64,000 nt of DNA from Lacrimispora algidixylanolytica (lineage in GTDB: Bacteria > Bacillota > Clostridia > Lachnospirales > Lachnospiraceae), in NCBI RefSeq assembly GCF_003609635.1, contig NZ_MCIA01000031.1, positions 248,001-312,000 on the forward strand, in the 5' to 3' direction. How positions within the stretch are numbered: position 1 is the first letter of the stretch; each line of letters opens with the position of its first letter. Positions 55,825-64,000 of the stretch are shown piece after piece. The notes beneath the pieces were generated by a model. The model was not told the origin of the DNA. It saw nothing but the letters and a program-made list of their open reading frames with translations, and searched no databases. Position numbers and translations under genes: made by a program.

Positions 55825-56454
55825 ATGAAAAAACATTCTAAAAAAAGTTCGGTGATAATACTCGTAATGGTTTTAGCATTTAATTTGCTGGCATGTAATA
55901 AAAATAATAATTTGAAAGTGGCAAATGCAGAAATAACACCATCAATCACAGAAAGTACAAGTAACAATGATTTATTGAAAATAGAAAGTGATATGAATCT
56001 GGCTAGTGCATTATCATATGACAAATCAAAGAATTTAACTGAAAATATTGATATTTTAAATAAATCATTAGAAAAAAGATATGGTAAGAGCTTAAGTATA
56101 TCTACAATGGAGGACTATGAAAAAGCTAGTCAAACAGACTGGGTTTTAGTTTTAGATAATAACAGAATTGGCATTGATACAGCCACATGGAAGTTTGGGT
56201 ATGATTCACATTCTGATGAAAATAAGTATATGGAAGCTATACTATCAACATTTACTTTTTTCTGCGGAGAAGAAATGGGCAATTCATTATGGAAGCTTAC
56301 TGGAGATTTATTAGATGGTGGTGCAGATGAAACAATATATGGTTTTGTACATAACGGAAGTCAGATTGTATATAAAAATGGAAATGTAGCAGCTTATGAG
56401 GTCGGCAATAACAAGAGTACAATGTATATTTGGCTAACTCCTAGTGAATATTAA
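55825..56454 (+). CDS. Hypothetical lipoprotein
   Basis: A 209-residue protein with a signal peptide and lipobox LLAC (C24), then a low-complexity Ser/Thr/Asn linker and a globular domain (about 55-209). The family is not recognised. AAGGAG precedes the ATG. It is divergent from the LysR gene, which may regulate it. Confidence 0.65.
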   Translation: MKKHSKKSSVIILVMVLAFNLLACNKNNNLKVANAEITPSITESTSNNDLLKIESDMNLASALSYDKSKNLTENIDILNKSLEKRYGKSLSISTMEDYEKASQTDWVLVLDNNRIGIDTATWKFGYDSHSDENKYMEAILSTFTFFCGEEMGNSLWKLTGDLLDGGADETIYGFVHNGSQIVYKNGNVAAYEVGNNKSTMYIWLTPSEY

Positions 56455-56529
56455 TTTATGTTGTAAAATTTTGTAGTTCCATTTTACTTCATAATAAAAT
56501 AATAAACAGCATGAAAACTTTTTTTCTTG

Positions 56530-56607
56530 ACATAAGCCTATATTAATTATTTTGACATAAGACTTACATAAGTTTATATAAATTATAATACATGGAACTA
56601 ACATAAG
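56530..56607 (+). repeat. Four direct repeats of ACATAAG
   Basis: ACATAAG occurs at 56530, 56555, 56566 and 56601, and three of the copies are followed by an NTATATNAATT-like tract. Two copies overlap TTGACA-like -35 elements. The block lies directly upstream of the antitoxin RNA promoter and could be a set of operator sites or overlapping promoters. Confidence 0.6.
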
Positions 56608-56623
56608 GTTATATAAATTTTAT

Positions 56624-56652
56624 TTGAAAAAAATCATTAGATATGTTATATT
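56624..56652 (+). promoter_or_regulatory. Promoter of candidate antitoxin RNA
   Basis: TTGAAA (56624-56629) and TATATT (56647-56652) are exactly 17 nt apart. No ribosome site or open frame follows, so the product is an RNA. Confidence 0.7.
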
Positions 56653-56658
56653 GGGATC

Positions 56659-56764
56659 ACAGAAGAGCAACCGCCACACAAGGTGGAAGCCCTCAAAATT
56701 GACCAATTGCTCATGTAGCCATGAGCCAGCCTATCCTGTTGGCATCAGGGTAGGCTATTTTTTT
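56659..56764 (+). ncRNA. Candidate type I antitoxin RNA
   Basis: A short transcript predicted from the promoter at 56624-56652 to the terminator AGCCTATCCTG/CAGGGTAGGCT (56728-56756) with a T run to 56764. It contains an internal hairpin (CCGCC...GGTGG type) and overlaps, at its 3' end, the 3' end of the toxin peptide gene on the opposite strand, as in txpA/RatA- and bsrG/SR4-like modules. Confidence 0.65.
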
Positions 56765-56835
56765 AACTTATCTATGTAAGTCAGCAATGCCAAGATAAAG
56801 GTTGCAAATAAAAGCACATCTGCAAATGAAAACAT
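56755..56835 (-). CDS. Holin-like type I toxin peptide
   Basis: A 26-residue frame with one transmembrane helix and a basic end (start MFSFADVLLFATF, end YIDKLKK), preceded by GGAGGTG 9 nt upstream. It has the size, single hydrophobic segment and Lys-rich tail of the putative holin-like toxin family (Hol_Tox/TxpA type). Its stop codon overlaps the terminator stem of the opposite RNA. A possible promoter lies upstream on the minus strand (TTGTGG and TAATAT, 17 nt apart). Membrane damage is the expected activity if it is functional. Confidence 0.7.
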   Translation of the reverse strand: MFSFADVLLFATFILALLTYIDKLKK

Positions 56836-57050
56836 ATCCGACACCACCTCCCCTCTTACTATGACGTAAAGACATAAAAACTGGAAGGATCCACCCTGTA
56901 TTCGGTTACTCCGGATAGCATATTAACATATATTACCAAAGTCCACAATCTACTTTTACTGCCAAATCCTCACATTATCCTTGATACCACTTTTATATCA
57001 AAAAAGAGGCAGGATTGGCCACCCTGAGTAGGTATCCGCATTATATCTAA

Positions 57051-57268
57051 CAGGAATCCCTTCATGAGGAACTAAAAGACTACACAAGCAAACTGTACAA
57101 GCTCCATAAGCATGACCGGATATTCCCCATACCAAACATTTCTTTCAGCACGAAATGCGCCAGAGAACCAAAGACGGGGAAGTAAAGCGCATCCACCTGC
57201 ACGATCTCAGGCACCCATATGTCAAGCCCACGACACAAATTTTTCTTAAGGTTTGGCTATATGGATAA
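57051..57268 (+). pseudogene. Tyrosine recombinase (integrase) C-terminal remnant
   Basis: The first part reads ELKDYTSKLYKLHKHDRIFP in one frame; after a one-base shift near 57140 the next frame continues QHEMRQRTKDGEVKRIHLHD and LRHPYV, ending at TAA 57266-57268. The HxLR pattern in the catalytic domain of phage/transposon integrases is thus preserved across a frameshift, and the N-terminus and catalytic Tyr end are missing. This marks a decayed mobile element. Confidence 0.75.
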
Positions 57269-57355
57269 GATAACCCCGCATTTGAAACATAAAAAAATAA
57301 AATAAGTAGATACTAAGAGTGTTTGAAATATTGTTTCTTAAGGAGGATGAGAAAA

Positions 57356-58789
57356 TTGGAACAGGGAAAATGGAACTTTAATAACAGCTATACTAAGCTG
57401 CCGAAGATTTTCTACACGAAACAATCCCCAACCACTGTGCGCGCCCCCAAGCTTATCATTTTTAATAGTTCATTGGCGTCTTCTTTGGGAGTATCTCCGC
57501 AACTGGAGGTCTTTGCCGGAAATGAAATTCCAAAAGGAGCCGAGCCTTTGGCACAGGCATATGCCGGGCATCAGTTTGGGCATTTTACCATGTTAGGTGA
57601 CGGACGCGCCATCCTGCTTGGCGAACAAATAACAGATTCTGGAGAACGTTTTGATATTCAACTAAAAGGTTCTGGACGAACCCCATACTCCCGGGGTGGT
57701 GACGGACGAGCAGCTTTGGGCCCCATGCTGCGGGAATATATCATTAGTGAAGCAATGCATGCATTAGGAATTCCGACAACAAGGAGCTTAGCAGTCGTAA
57801 CAACAGGAGAATCTGTAATGCGCGAAGAAAATCTTCCTGGAGCAGTCTTAACACGTGTTTCAGCAAGCCATATTCGAGTAGGCACATTTGAATATGCTTC
57901 ACGTTTTGGAACATCGGAGGATGTTCGCAGCTTAGCCGATTATACCATAACACGCCATTTTCCAAGCATTGCTACATTTGAAAACAAATATCTGCAACTG
58001 TTAAGAGAAGTGATAAAACGGCAGGCTTCTCTTATTTCTAAATGGCAATTGGTTGGATTTGTTCACGGTGTAATGAATACAGATAATATGGCGATTAGCG
58101 GCGAAACCATTGATTATGGACCTTGTGCATTTATGGATGTTTATGACCCAACTACTGTTTTCAGTTCTATTGATAGTCACGGCCGCTATTCCTATGAAAA
58201 TCAACCAAAGATGGCTGTCTGGAATTTAGCACGTTTTGCTGAAACCTTGCTACCCCTTTTACATGATGATAAGAATAAGGCTGTTAGTCTTGCACAAGAA
58301 GAGCTTGCAAAATTTGAGAACTTATATCAAGATCATTGGCTATCTGGAATGCGTGCCAAGCTAGGTTTGTTTAATAACGATGTAGAAGATATATCTTTGA
58401 TCAAAGACATTCTGCAACTAATGCAACAACACAAAGCGGATTATACGAAAACATTCCAGTCTTTAACGTTTGATAAGAACGATGGTCAGACTCTGTTTTC
58501 CAGCCCTGATTATCATCATTGGCATGAAAGATGGCAAGCACATCTTGGCCAACAATCAAATTCATGGGATGAAAGCAAAGAGCTTATGAAAAGTCATAAC
58601 CCTGCTATTATTCCAAGGAACCATCGGGTTGAAGAAGCACTGGATGTTGCTAATGAGGGGGATTTAAGCAAAATGCATCAGCTTCTCAATGCCTTGGATA
58701 ATCCTTATGGATATACACCTGAACAAGAAGAGTTTTCAACGTTGCCCGCACCTGAGTTTTGTCATTATCAAACATTTTGTGGGACTTGA
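57356..58789 (+). CDS. selO: SelO/YdiU protein AMPylase
   Basis: A 477-residue pseudokinase of the SelO (YdiU) family, which transfers AMP to target proteins in redox and stress control. The nucleotide-binding regions ([29 protein letters not shown]) and the DYGPCAFMD segment are present, and the conserved C-terminal CHYQTFCGT holds a Cys where eukaryotic SelO has selenocysteine. The start is uncertain: AGGAGG is contiguous with the ATG at 57347, so TTG at 57356, 9 nt away, is preferred. Confidence 0.93.
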   Translation: MEQGKWNFNNSYTKLPKIFYTKQSPTTVRAPKLIIFNSSLASSLGVSPQLEVFAGNEIPKGAEPLAQAYAGHQFGHFTMLGDGRAILLGEQITDSGERFDIQLKGSGRTPYSRGGDGRAALGPMLREYIISEAMHALGIPTTRSLAVVTTGESVMREENLPGAVLTRVSASHIRVGTFEYASRFGTSEDVRSLADYTITRHFPSIATFENKYLQLLREVIKRQASLISKWQLVGFVHGVMNTDNMAISGETIDYGPCAFMDVYDPTTVFSSIDSHGRYSYENQPKMAVWNLARFAETLLPLLHDDKNKAVSLAQEELAKFENLYQDHWLSGMRAKLGLFNNDVEDISLIKDILQLMQQHKADYTKTFQSLTFDKNDGQTLFSSPDYHHWHERWQAHLGQQSNSWDESKELMKSHNPAIIPRNHRVEEALDVANEGDLSKMHQLLNALDNPYGYTPEQEEFSTLPAPEFCHYQTFCGT

Positions 58790-59004
58790 GGAGACTATTA
58801 GCCCTAATGTGAATCACTGGCTATAAACATACGCGTAACCTGAGGTGTGCTTAAAAAGCACACTTCTGACATTCAGTATAAAACCATTTTTTCAAGCTTA
58901 TTTATAATCTCTTAAATGTCAGACAACTGATTGGTTTTAAATGCAATTTCCGGAACATAAAATGATATGATCCCAGTGCATAGTAAAGATAAGGGTGAGT
59001 TGTT

Positions 59005-60405
59005 ATGAATTATGAAAATATGAGCGTTTGTGAAAAGCGGGAGGCCATAGAACTCCTGGGAATCATAGTGGCAGCAGTGTTGTTATTGTATTTACTCATC
59101 TCTTTTTACTTTACCAGTCATTTCTTTTTTTCTACCACGATAAACGGAGCAGATGTATCTTTAAAAAACGAACGACAGGCGGATCAATCTATAAGAAGAT
59201 ACACGGAAAATTATAAATTACTTCTGATTGAACGAGAATGTAAATCGGATGAGATTACCGGACTGGAAGCAGGACTGGAATACAAGAATAAAGCATATGT
59301 AAAAGAGGCGCTTAATGAGCAGAATGCACTTCAATGGATCGGATCATTATTTAAAAAACAGAAATTTCTTTCGGAAAATTTGTTTTTCTATAATGAGAAC
59401 AAGCTGAATTTAACGTTGAATCAGTTAAACTGCTTTAAACAGGCGAAAATAGAACCTGAAAATGTGTCTTATCAATTTACGGACGGACATTATCAAATGG
59501 TAAAGGAAATTTACGGTAATCGGGTTGAAAAAGAAAAACTGAAAGCTGCTGTATCAGACAGCCTTTTTAAAGGTGAAACAAAACTTGATCTGGAAGCAAA
59601 CTCCTGTTACATAAATCCCGTATATACCACGAAATCTCCCAAAGCCTTTAAAACCCTCAGACATTTAAATAAATGCGCATCTACTCATGTCACTTATCTT
59701 TTTGGCAGTAAAAGAGAAGTGGTTGATGGGAATGTGATACAATACTGGATTACAGTAGATGAAAATCTGGATATTATACTGGATAATGATAAAGTCAGGG
59801 CCTATGTGAAGGCTATGAGTAAGAAATATGATACGGTAGGCGTGAAAAGAAGTTTTAAAACCTCTCTCGGGACAATGGTGGATATAGAGGGTGGAATCTA
59901 TGGCTGGAAGATTGATCAGGAAGCTGAGACATCGTCACTGGCCGAGAATATCAACTCAGGATGGATTGTTATAAGAGAACCCGCATATGTTCAAAGAGCA
60001 ATATCAAGAGCCGGTAATGAAATCGGAGAAACATATGTGGAGATAAATATAACCAGACAGCATATGTGGTTCTACAAGGATGGCAGACTCATTGCCCAGG
60101 GTCCGGTGGTTACCGGAAATCCAAACAGAGGTAATGCCACAGTAACCGGAGCTTACATGCTAAATTATAAACAGGAAGGTGTATCGTTGTCCGGACCTGG
60201 CTACGAAGCCGGTGTCCAGTACTGGATGCCCTTTTACGGAAATATCGGAATTCACGACGCGAAATGGAGGCTTGCTTTTGGGGGAGAGATTTATAAAAAG
60301 AATGGATCTCATGGCTGTGTGAATGCCCCCTATTATCTTGCTAAATCAATATATGAATATATAGAATCCGGTATCCCCATCATTTGTTATCAGGAGAAAA
60401 AATGA
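59005..60405 (+). CDS. L,D-transpeptidase (YkuD) with PG-binding domains
   Basis: A 466-residue enzyme with an N-terminal membrane anchor (about 17-40), two PG_binding_4-type repeats (about 60-330) and a C-terminal YkuD domain with the catalytic signature IHD...NGSHGCVN. It makes 3-3 cross-links in peptidoglycan or attaches proteins to it. Family layout is common in clostridia. Convergent with guaA across a terminator. Confidence 0.92.
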   Translation: MNYENMSVCEKREAIELLGIIVAAVLLLYLLISFYFTSHFFFSTTINGADVSLKNERQADQSIRRYTENYKLLLIERECKSDEITGLEAGLEYKNKAYVKEALNEQNALQWIGSLFKKQKFLSENLFFYNENKLNLTLNQLNCFKQAKIEPENVSYQFTDGHYQMVKEIYGNRVEKEKLKAAVSDSLFKGETKLDLEANSCYINPVYTTKSPKAFKTLRHLNKCASTHVTYLFGSKREVVDGNVIQYWITVDENLDIILDNDKVRAYVKAMSKKYDTVGVKRSFKTSLGTMVDIEGGIYGWKIDQEAETSSLAENINSGWIVIREPAYVQRAISRAGNEIGETYVEINITRQHMWFYKDGRLIAQGPVVTGNPNRGNATVTGAYMLNYKQEGVSLSGPGYEAGVQYWMPFYGNIGIHDAKWRLAFGGEIYKKNGSHGCVNAPYYLAKSIYEYIESGIPIICYQEKK

Positions 60406-60447
60406 GTACATAAAATCACTATTATTAACAAAGAACCCAAAAAGAAA

Positions 60448-60488
60448 AGAGCCAGATTTCCCTTGTATTTACAAGGTTTTCTGGCTCT
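60448..60488. terminator. Bidirectional terminator between ldt and guaA
   Basis: An outer 9-bp stem AGAGCCAGA/TCTGGCTCT and an inner CCTTG/CAAGG stem, with T-rich flanks on both strands. Confidence 0.8.
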
Positions 60489-60495
60489 AGATATT

Positions 60496-62037
60496 TTATT
60501 CAAACTCAATAGTAGCCGGTGGCTTCCCAGTACAATCATACAGCACCCGGTTCACGCCCTTCACTTCATTTACAATTCTTCTCGTCACGGTACCAAGAAC
60601 CTCCCAAGGAAGTTCTGCAGATTCAGCGGTCATAAAGTCAGAAGTCAATACCGCACGAAGTGCAATCGCATAATCATAGGTCCTCTCATCTCCCATACAT
60701 CCAACAGAACGCATGTTAGTAAGAGCCGCAAAGTACTGTCCTAATCCTTTATCAACCCCAGCCTTAGCAATCTCTTCTCTATAGATCGCATCCGCTTCCT
60801 GAACAATCTTCACCTTTTCAGGTGTCACTTCTCCAATAATACGAACACCAAGTCCTGGACCTGGGAAAGGCTGACGGTATACCAAATACTCAGGAATACC
60901 AAGTTCCAGACCCGCTTTTCTAACCTCATCTTTAAAAAGAAGTCTTAAAGGCTCAATAATCTCTTTAAAATCCACGTGCTCTGGAAGACCGCCCACATTA
61001 TGGTGAGATTTAATTACGGCTGAATTTCCAAGGCCAGATTCAATTACATCAGGATAAATAGTTCCCTGTACAAAGAAATCTACAGATCCTATCTTCTTAG
61101 CCTCATCCTCAAACACACGAATGAATTCTTCGCCGATAATTTTACGTTTTTTCTCTGGATCTTCTACGCCGTTTAACTTGCCAAAGAAACGATCCTGAGC
61201 ATTGACACGGATAAAGTTTAAGTCATAGTGGCCTTCTGGGCCAAATACTGCTTCTACCTCATCACCTTCGTTCTTACGAAGAAGGCCATGATCAACGAAT
61301 ACACAAGTAAGCTGCTTGCCTACTGCTTTTGAAAGCATAACAGCAGCCACAGAGGAGTCTACACCACCGGATAAAGCACAAAGTACTTTACCGTCTCCAA
61401 CCTTATCACGGATTGCCTGAATGGAGGTTTCCACAAAAGAATCCATCTTCCAGTCACCAGAACATTTGCAGACATTATATACAAAATTAGAAAGCATTGT
61501 TGTGCCTTCCTGTGTGTGCATAACTTCAGGATGGAACTGTACCGCATAGAGACCACGCTCTTCGCATTCCATACCTGCTACTGGACACACTGGAGTATGA
61601 GCAGTAATCTTAAAGCCTTCTGGTGCCTGTTCTATATAATCGGTATGACTCATCCAGCAGATGGTCTTAGAGCTGACATTTTCCAATATTTTACTTCCGG
61701 CTTCTACAATAACCTCAGTCTTGCCATATTCACTGACAGGAGCTGTGGATACCTTGCCGCCCAGCATATGTGAAATTAACTGAGAACCGTAACAAATTCC
61801 CAGGATAGGGATCCCCAATTCAAAGATTTCCTTTTCACAGCGAGGTGACTCTTCCTTATAAGCACTGTTTGGACCACCAGTAAAAATAATTCCTTTGGGA
61901 TTTATTTCCTTAATCTTTTCCATTGACAGTGTGTGGGGATGGACCTCACAGTAAACATTGCATTCTCTGACCCTTCTGGCAATCAGCTGATTGTACTGTC
62001 CGCCGAAATCCAGAACGATAATCATTTCTCTTTTCAC
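60496..62037 (-). CDS. guaA: GMP synthase (glutamine-hydrolysing)
   Basis: A 513-residue enzyme: glutamine amidotransferase domain (about 1-200) with catalytic [11 protein letters not shown] and [12 protein letters not shown] pyrophosphatase with [11 protein letters not shown], and the C-terminal dimerisation domain ending KPPATIEFE. It converts XMP to GMP. GTG at 62037 is preferred, with AGGAGG 7 nt upstream; the ATG four codons later has poorer spacing. A strong promoter lies at 62085-62113. Confidence 0.96.
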   Translation of the reverse strand: MKREMIIVLDFGGQYNQLIARRVRECNVYCEVHPHTLSMEKIKEINPKGIIFTGGPNSAYKEESPRCEKEIFELGIPILGICYGSQLISHMLGGKVSTAPVSEYGKTEVIVEAGSKILENVSSKTICWMSHTDYIEQAPEGFKITAHTPVCPVAGMECEERGLYAVQFHPEVMHTQEGTTMLSNFVYNVCKCSGDWKMDSFVETSIQAIRDKVGDGKVLCALSGGVDSSVAAVMLSKAVGKQLTCVFVDHGLLRKNEGDEVEAVFGPEGHYDLNFIRVNAQDRFFGKLNGVEDPEKKRKIIGEEFIRVFEDEAKKIGSVDFFVQGTIYPDVIESGLGNSAVIKSHHNVGGLPEHVDFKEIIEPLRLLFKDEVRKAGLELGIPEYLVYRQPFPGPGLGVRIIGEVTPEKVKIVQEADAIYREEIAKAGVDKGLGQYFAALTNMRSVGCMGDERTYDYAIALRAVLTSDFMTAESAELPWEVLGTVTRRIVNEVKGVNRVLYDCTGKPPATIEFE

Positions 62038-62084
62038 GGGTATTCCTCCTAATTTTATCTTTGACAAATAGCGCTTTGGGTTAC

Positions 62085-62113
62085 ATTATATTCTACTTCC
62101 CTGGGCTTGACAA
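62085..62113 (-). promoter_or_regulatory. guaA promoter
   Basis: On the minus strand TTGTCA (62108-62113) and TATAAT (62085-62090) are 17 nt apart, about 50 nt before the start codon. No purine riboswitch is visible in the short leader. Confidence 0.75.
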
Positions 62114-62321
62114 GTATTTTCAAGATATGAAAAAAAATCATGTGGAAAGTTACTAAATTAAAAGACGGACACTTCCAAACACCCATCAATTAGCCAGTAT
62201 TTGTACTTGTCCTATTTTCACGTTTATTTCACAAAATGATCAAAGTTTCATCACAAGAAAGATTTATGATATTCTTTGTAAGCAATTGATACATTTATTC
62301 TCATAATACTTTTTCATATCG

Positions 62322-62349
62322 CGCTGGCAGAATCCCCCTTCTGCCAGCG
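62322..62349 (+). terminator. GC-rich hairpin
   Basis: A perfect 10-bp stem CGCTGGCAGA/TCTGCCAGCG with an 8-nt loop. The T-rich side is on the plus strand (TCTTCCTTATT), although both neighbouring genes are on the minus strand, so it may end a plus-strand RNA. Confidence 0.6.
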
Positions 62350-62433
62350 TCTTCCTTATTCTCTTAACTTTACCCCATAGATTTGGATTTTGCCTTATAA
62401 GTGCCCCACTTTCACCATAACATACTAGCTGTT

Positions 62434-62512
62434 ATACAGGAAAATCCCGCCTGTTGATCAACGCTTCTATCCTTTCAGACAGACATGTTGCAAAAGACGG
62501 AATTTCCTGTAT
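62434..62512 (-). other. Long-range inverted repeat downstream of uvrA
   Basis: ATACAGGAAA (62434-62443) and TTTCCTGTAT (62503-62512) pair and the pairing extends with CCGTC/GGCGGG-type contacts, enclosing about 59 nt immediately after uvrA. It gives the uvrA transcript a structured 3' end, but there is no T run for a classic terminator. Confidence 0.4.
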
Positions 62513-62534
62513 CGGTAAAGTTACATAGCACGAA

Positions 62535-64000
62535 TTACTCTAAATACTTCTTTATATAGTGGCCAGTGTAAGAAGTAGGACAAAGAGCAACTTCCTCTGG
62601 TGTTCCCTGGACAAGTACAGTACCGCCCTTGTCTCCCCCTTCTGGGCCAATGTCTACGATATAGTCTGCAGTCTTAATAACCTCCAGGTTATGTTCAATG
62701 ACAATAACCGTATTGCCACCATCTGAAAGCTTTCTTAAGATCTCAATCAACTTGTGGACATCCGCAAAATGAAGTCCAGTGGTAGGCTCGTCCAGAATAT
62801 AGATAGTCTTACCGGTTCCACGCTTGCTTAACTCCGTAGCAAGCTTAATTCTCTGAGCTTCTCCACCAGAAAGCTCTGTGGATGGCTGTCCTAGACGGAC
62901 ATAAGAAAGTCCTACTTCATTAAGGGTTGATATCTTTCTTGATATCGTAGGCACATTTTCAAAAAACTTCACAGCTTCTTCCACGGTCATGTCCAGTATG
63001 TCATAAATATTCTTTCCCTTATATCTTACATCTAAGGTCTCACGGTTGTAACGTTTTCCATCACATACCTCACAAGGGACATATACATCTGGAAGAAAGT
63101 GCATCTCTATCTTAATAATACCGTCACCACTACATGCCTCGCAACGTCCGCCTTTGACATTAAAGCTAAAACGCCCTTTGGAATATCCTTTTGCCTTGGC
63201 ATCGGGTGTGGAAGCAAATAGGTCACGTATCAAGTCAAATACGCCAGTATAGGTAGCTGGGTTGGATCTAGGCGTTCTTCCAATCGGGGACTGGTCAATC
63301 GCTATGATTTTATCAAGCTGATCCACGCCTTCCAGAGACTTATGCTTACCTGGAACGGTTCTCGCACGGTTTAACTTCTTTGCCAGAGCCTTATAAAGAA
63401 TCTCATTGACAAGGGAACTTTTACCGGAACCGGATACTCCGGTTACACAGGTCATCACTCCAAGAGGAAATGAAACATCAATGTTCTTTAGGTTGTTCTC
63501 TTCAGCACCTTTTACGGTGAGATAACCAGTTGGCTCTCGTCGCACTTTTGGTACAGGAATGCTGATGCGCCCGCTTAAATAAGCTCCTGTAACGGAATTC
63601 TTATTCTTCATGATCTGCTTTGCAGTTCCTACTGCAACAACATTACCACCATGTTCACCAGCTCCTGGGCCGATATCCACGATATAATCGGCAGCCATCA
63701 TAGTATCTTCATCATGTTCTACCACGATCACACTGTTTCCAAGGTCACGAAGATGAATCAGAGTTTTTAACAGCTTATCATTATCTCTTTGGTGAAGGCC
63801 GATACTTGGCTCATCTAAAATATAGGCAACGCCCACCAATCCCGAGCCGATCTGAGTGGCCAGACGGATTCTCTGAGCTTCTCCGCCTGATAATGTTCCA
63901 GTAGCACGGCTTAAGGAGAGGTAATCAAGTCCAACATCAATAAGGAATGAAACCCTTGCTCTGATTTCTTTTAGAATCTGGTCACCAATGGCAAGCTGCA
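62535..64000 (-). CDS. uvrA: Excinuclease ABC subunit A, C-terminal half
   Basis: The frame is open to the window edge, so the N-terminal half lies beyond 64000; about 488 residues are visible. The first visible signature ([18 protein letters not shown]), DEPSIGLH, the second Walker [16 protein letters not shown], the zinc finger [16 protein letters not shown] with CEVC, the second [18 protein letters not shown] and DEPTTGLHF are intact. UvrA recognises bulky DNA damage in nucleotide excision repair. The TTG-type start at 63839 is internal. Confidence 0.96.
   Translation of the reverse strand, partial: QLAIGDQILKEIRARVSFLIDVGLDYLSLSRATGTLSGGEAQRIRLATQIGSGLVGVAYILDEPSIGLHQRDNDKLLKTLIHLRDLGNSVIVVEHDEDTMMAADYIVDIGPGAGEHGGNVVAVGTAKQIMKNKNSVTGAYLSGRISIPVPKVRREPTGYLTVKGAEENNLKNIDVSFPLGVMTCVTGVSGSGKSSLVNEILYKALAKKLNRARTVPGKHKSLEGVDQLDKIIAIDQSPIGRTPRSNPATYTGVFDLIRDLFASTPDAKAKGYSKGRFSFNVKGGRCEACSGDGIIKIEMHFLPDVYVPCEVCDGKRYNRETLDVRYKGKNIYDILDMTVEEAVKFFENVPTISRKISTLNEVGLSYVRLGQPSTELSGGEAQRIKLATELSKRGTGKTIYILDEPTTGLHFADVHKLIEILRKLSDGGNTVIVIEHNLEVIKTADYIVDIGPEGGDKGGTVLVQGTPEEVALCPTSYTGHYIKKYLE

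Noticed and set aside
61359-61773. Overlapping frames inside guaA
   Set aside because: They are shadows; guaA is complete and well conserved through this stretch.

Overview
The window looks like a chromosome segment of an anaerobic, spore-forming, low-to-mid GC Firmicute, most likely a Lachnospiraceae/Clostridium-type organism. This is inferred from strong AGGAGG-type ribosome binding sites, a DarA cyclic-di-AMP receptor, a BclA-like spore-surface collagen protein behind a sigma-K-like promoter, GuaA, UvrA, EndoQ, MutS2-like and LDH genes, and many small clostridial membrane proteins. I saw no tRNA, rRNA, CRISPR array or intact insertion sequence.

1-10.5 kb is housekeeping: the end of a DUF1846 protein, a CarD-type regulator under a palindrome-embedded promoter, then a minus-strand nucleoside salvage operon (deoB-cdd-pdp-deoC) just downstream of darA, Nudix hydrolases (one a tandem two-domain fusion), a ferritin-like protein and a MutS2-like ATPase lacking the Smr nuclease domain. 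After a largely gene-free kilobase, 11.4-16.0 kb is a complete arsenic operon (arsR-acr3-arsN-arsD-arsA-arsC) with a clear sigma-A promoter and operator.

16-24.7 kb has a MerR/TipA-type regulator, a LURP-one-related protein, the collagen-like gene (181 Gly-X-Y triplets between two jelly-roll-like domains), a base-excision-repair pair (EndoQ plus endonuclease III), a probable yjdF remnant and a secreted cell-wall-binding protein. 24.9-37.2 kb carries transporters paired with divergent regulators (DHA2 MFS/TetR, MFS/AraC), a YtrA-type GntR-ABC operon whose promoter lies within a perfect 19-bp inverted repeat, two chemoreceptors, a tocopherol-cyclase-like protein and an L-lactate dehydrogenase. 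37.4-44.3 kb is an ascorbate (ula) catabolic operon: UlaG, PTS IIA/IIC/IIB, DeoR regulator, UlaE, an unrecognised propeller-like protein and UlaF, but no UlaD decarboxylase.

44.6-53.9 kb is the most unusual part: a minus-strand island with a DUF4280 PAAR-like tip, two gpD/VgrG-like spike proteins, an Imm11-like protein, a DcrB/DUF1795-like possible adaptor, a pentapeptide-repeat protein, an EndoU-type polymorphic toxin, candidate immunity genes, and a decaying orphan toxin cassette (one in-frame TAG) next to a CdiI-like immunity gene. No sheath, tube or baseplate genes are present, so the delivery machine, if any, is elsewhere. 54-57.3 kb is gene debris plus a LysR gene, a lipoprotein, a type I toxin-antitoxin candidate (26-residue holin-like peptide and a convergent RNA) and a frameshifted integrase remnant. 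57.4-64 kb returns to core functions: SelO, an L,D-transpeptidase, GuaA and the C-terminal half of UvrA.
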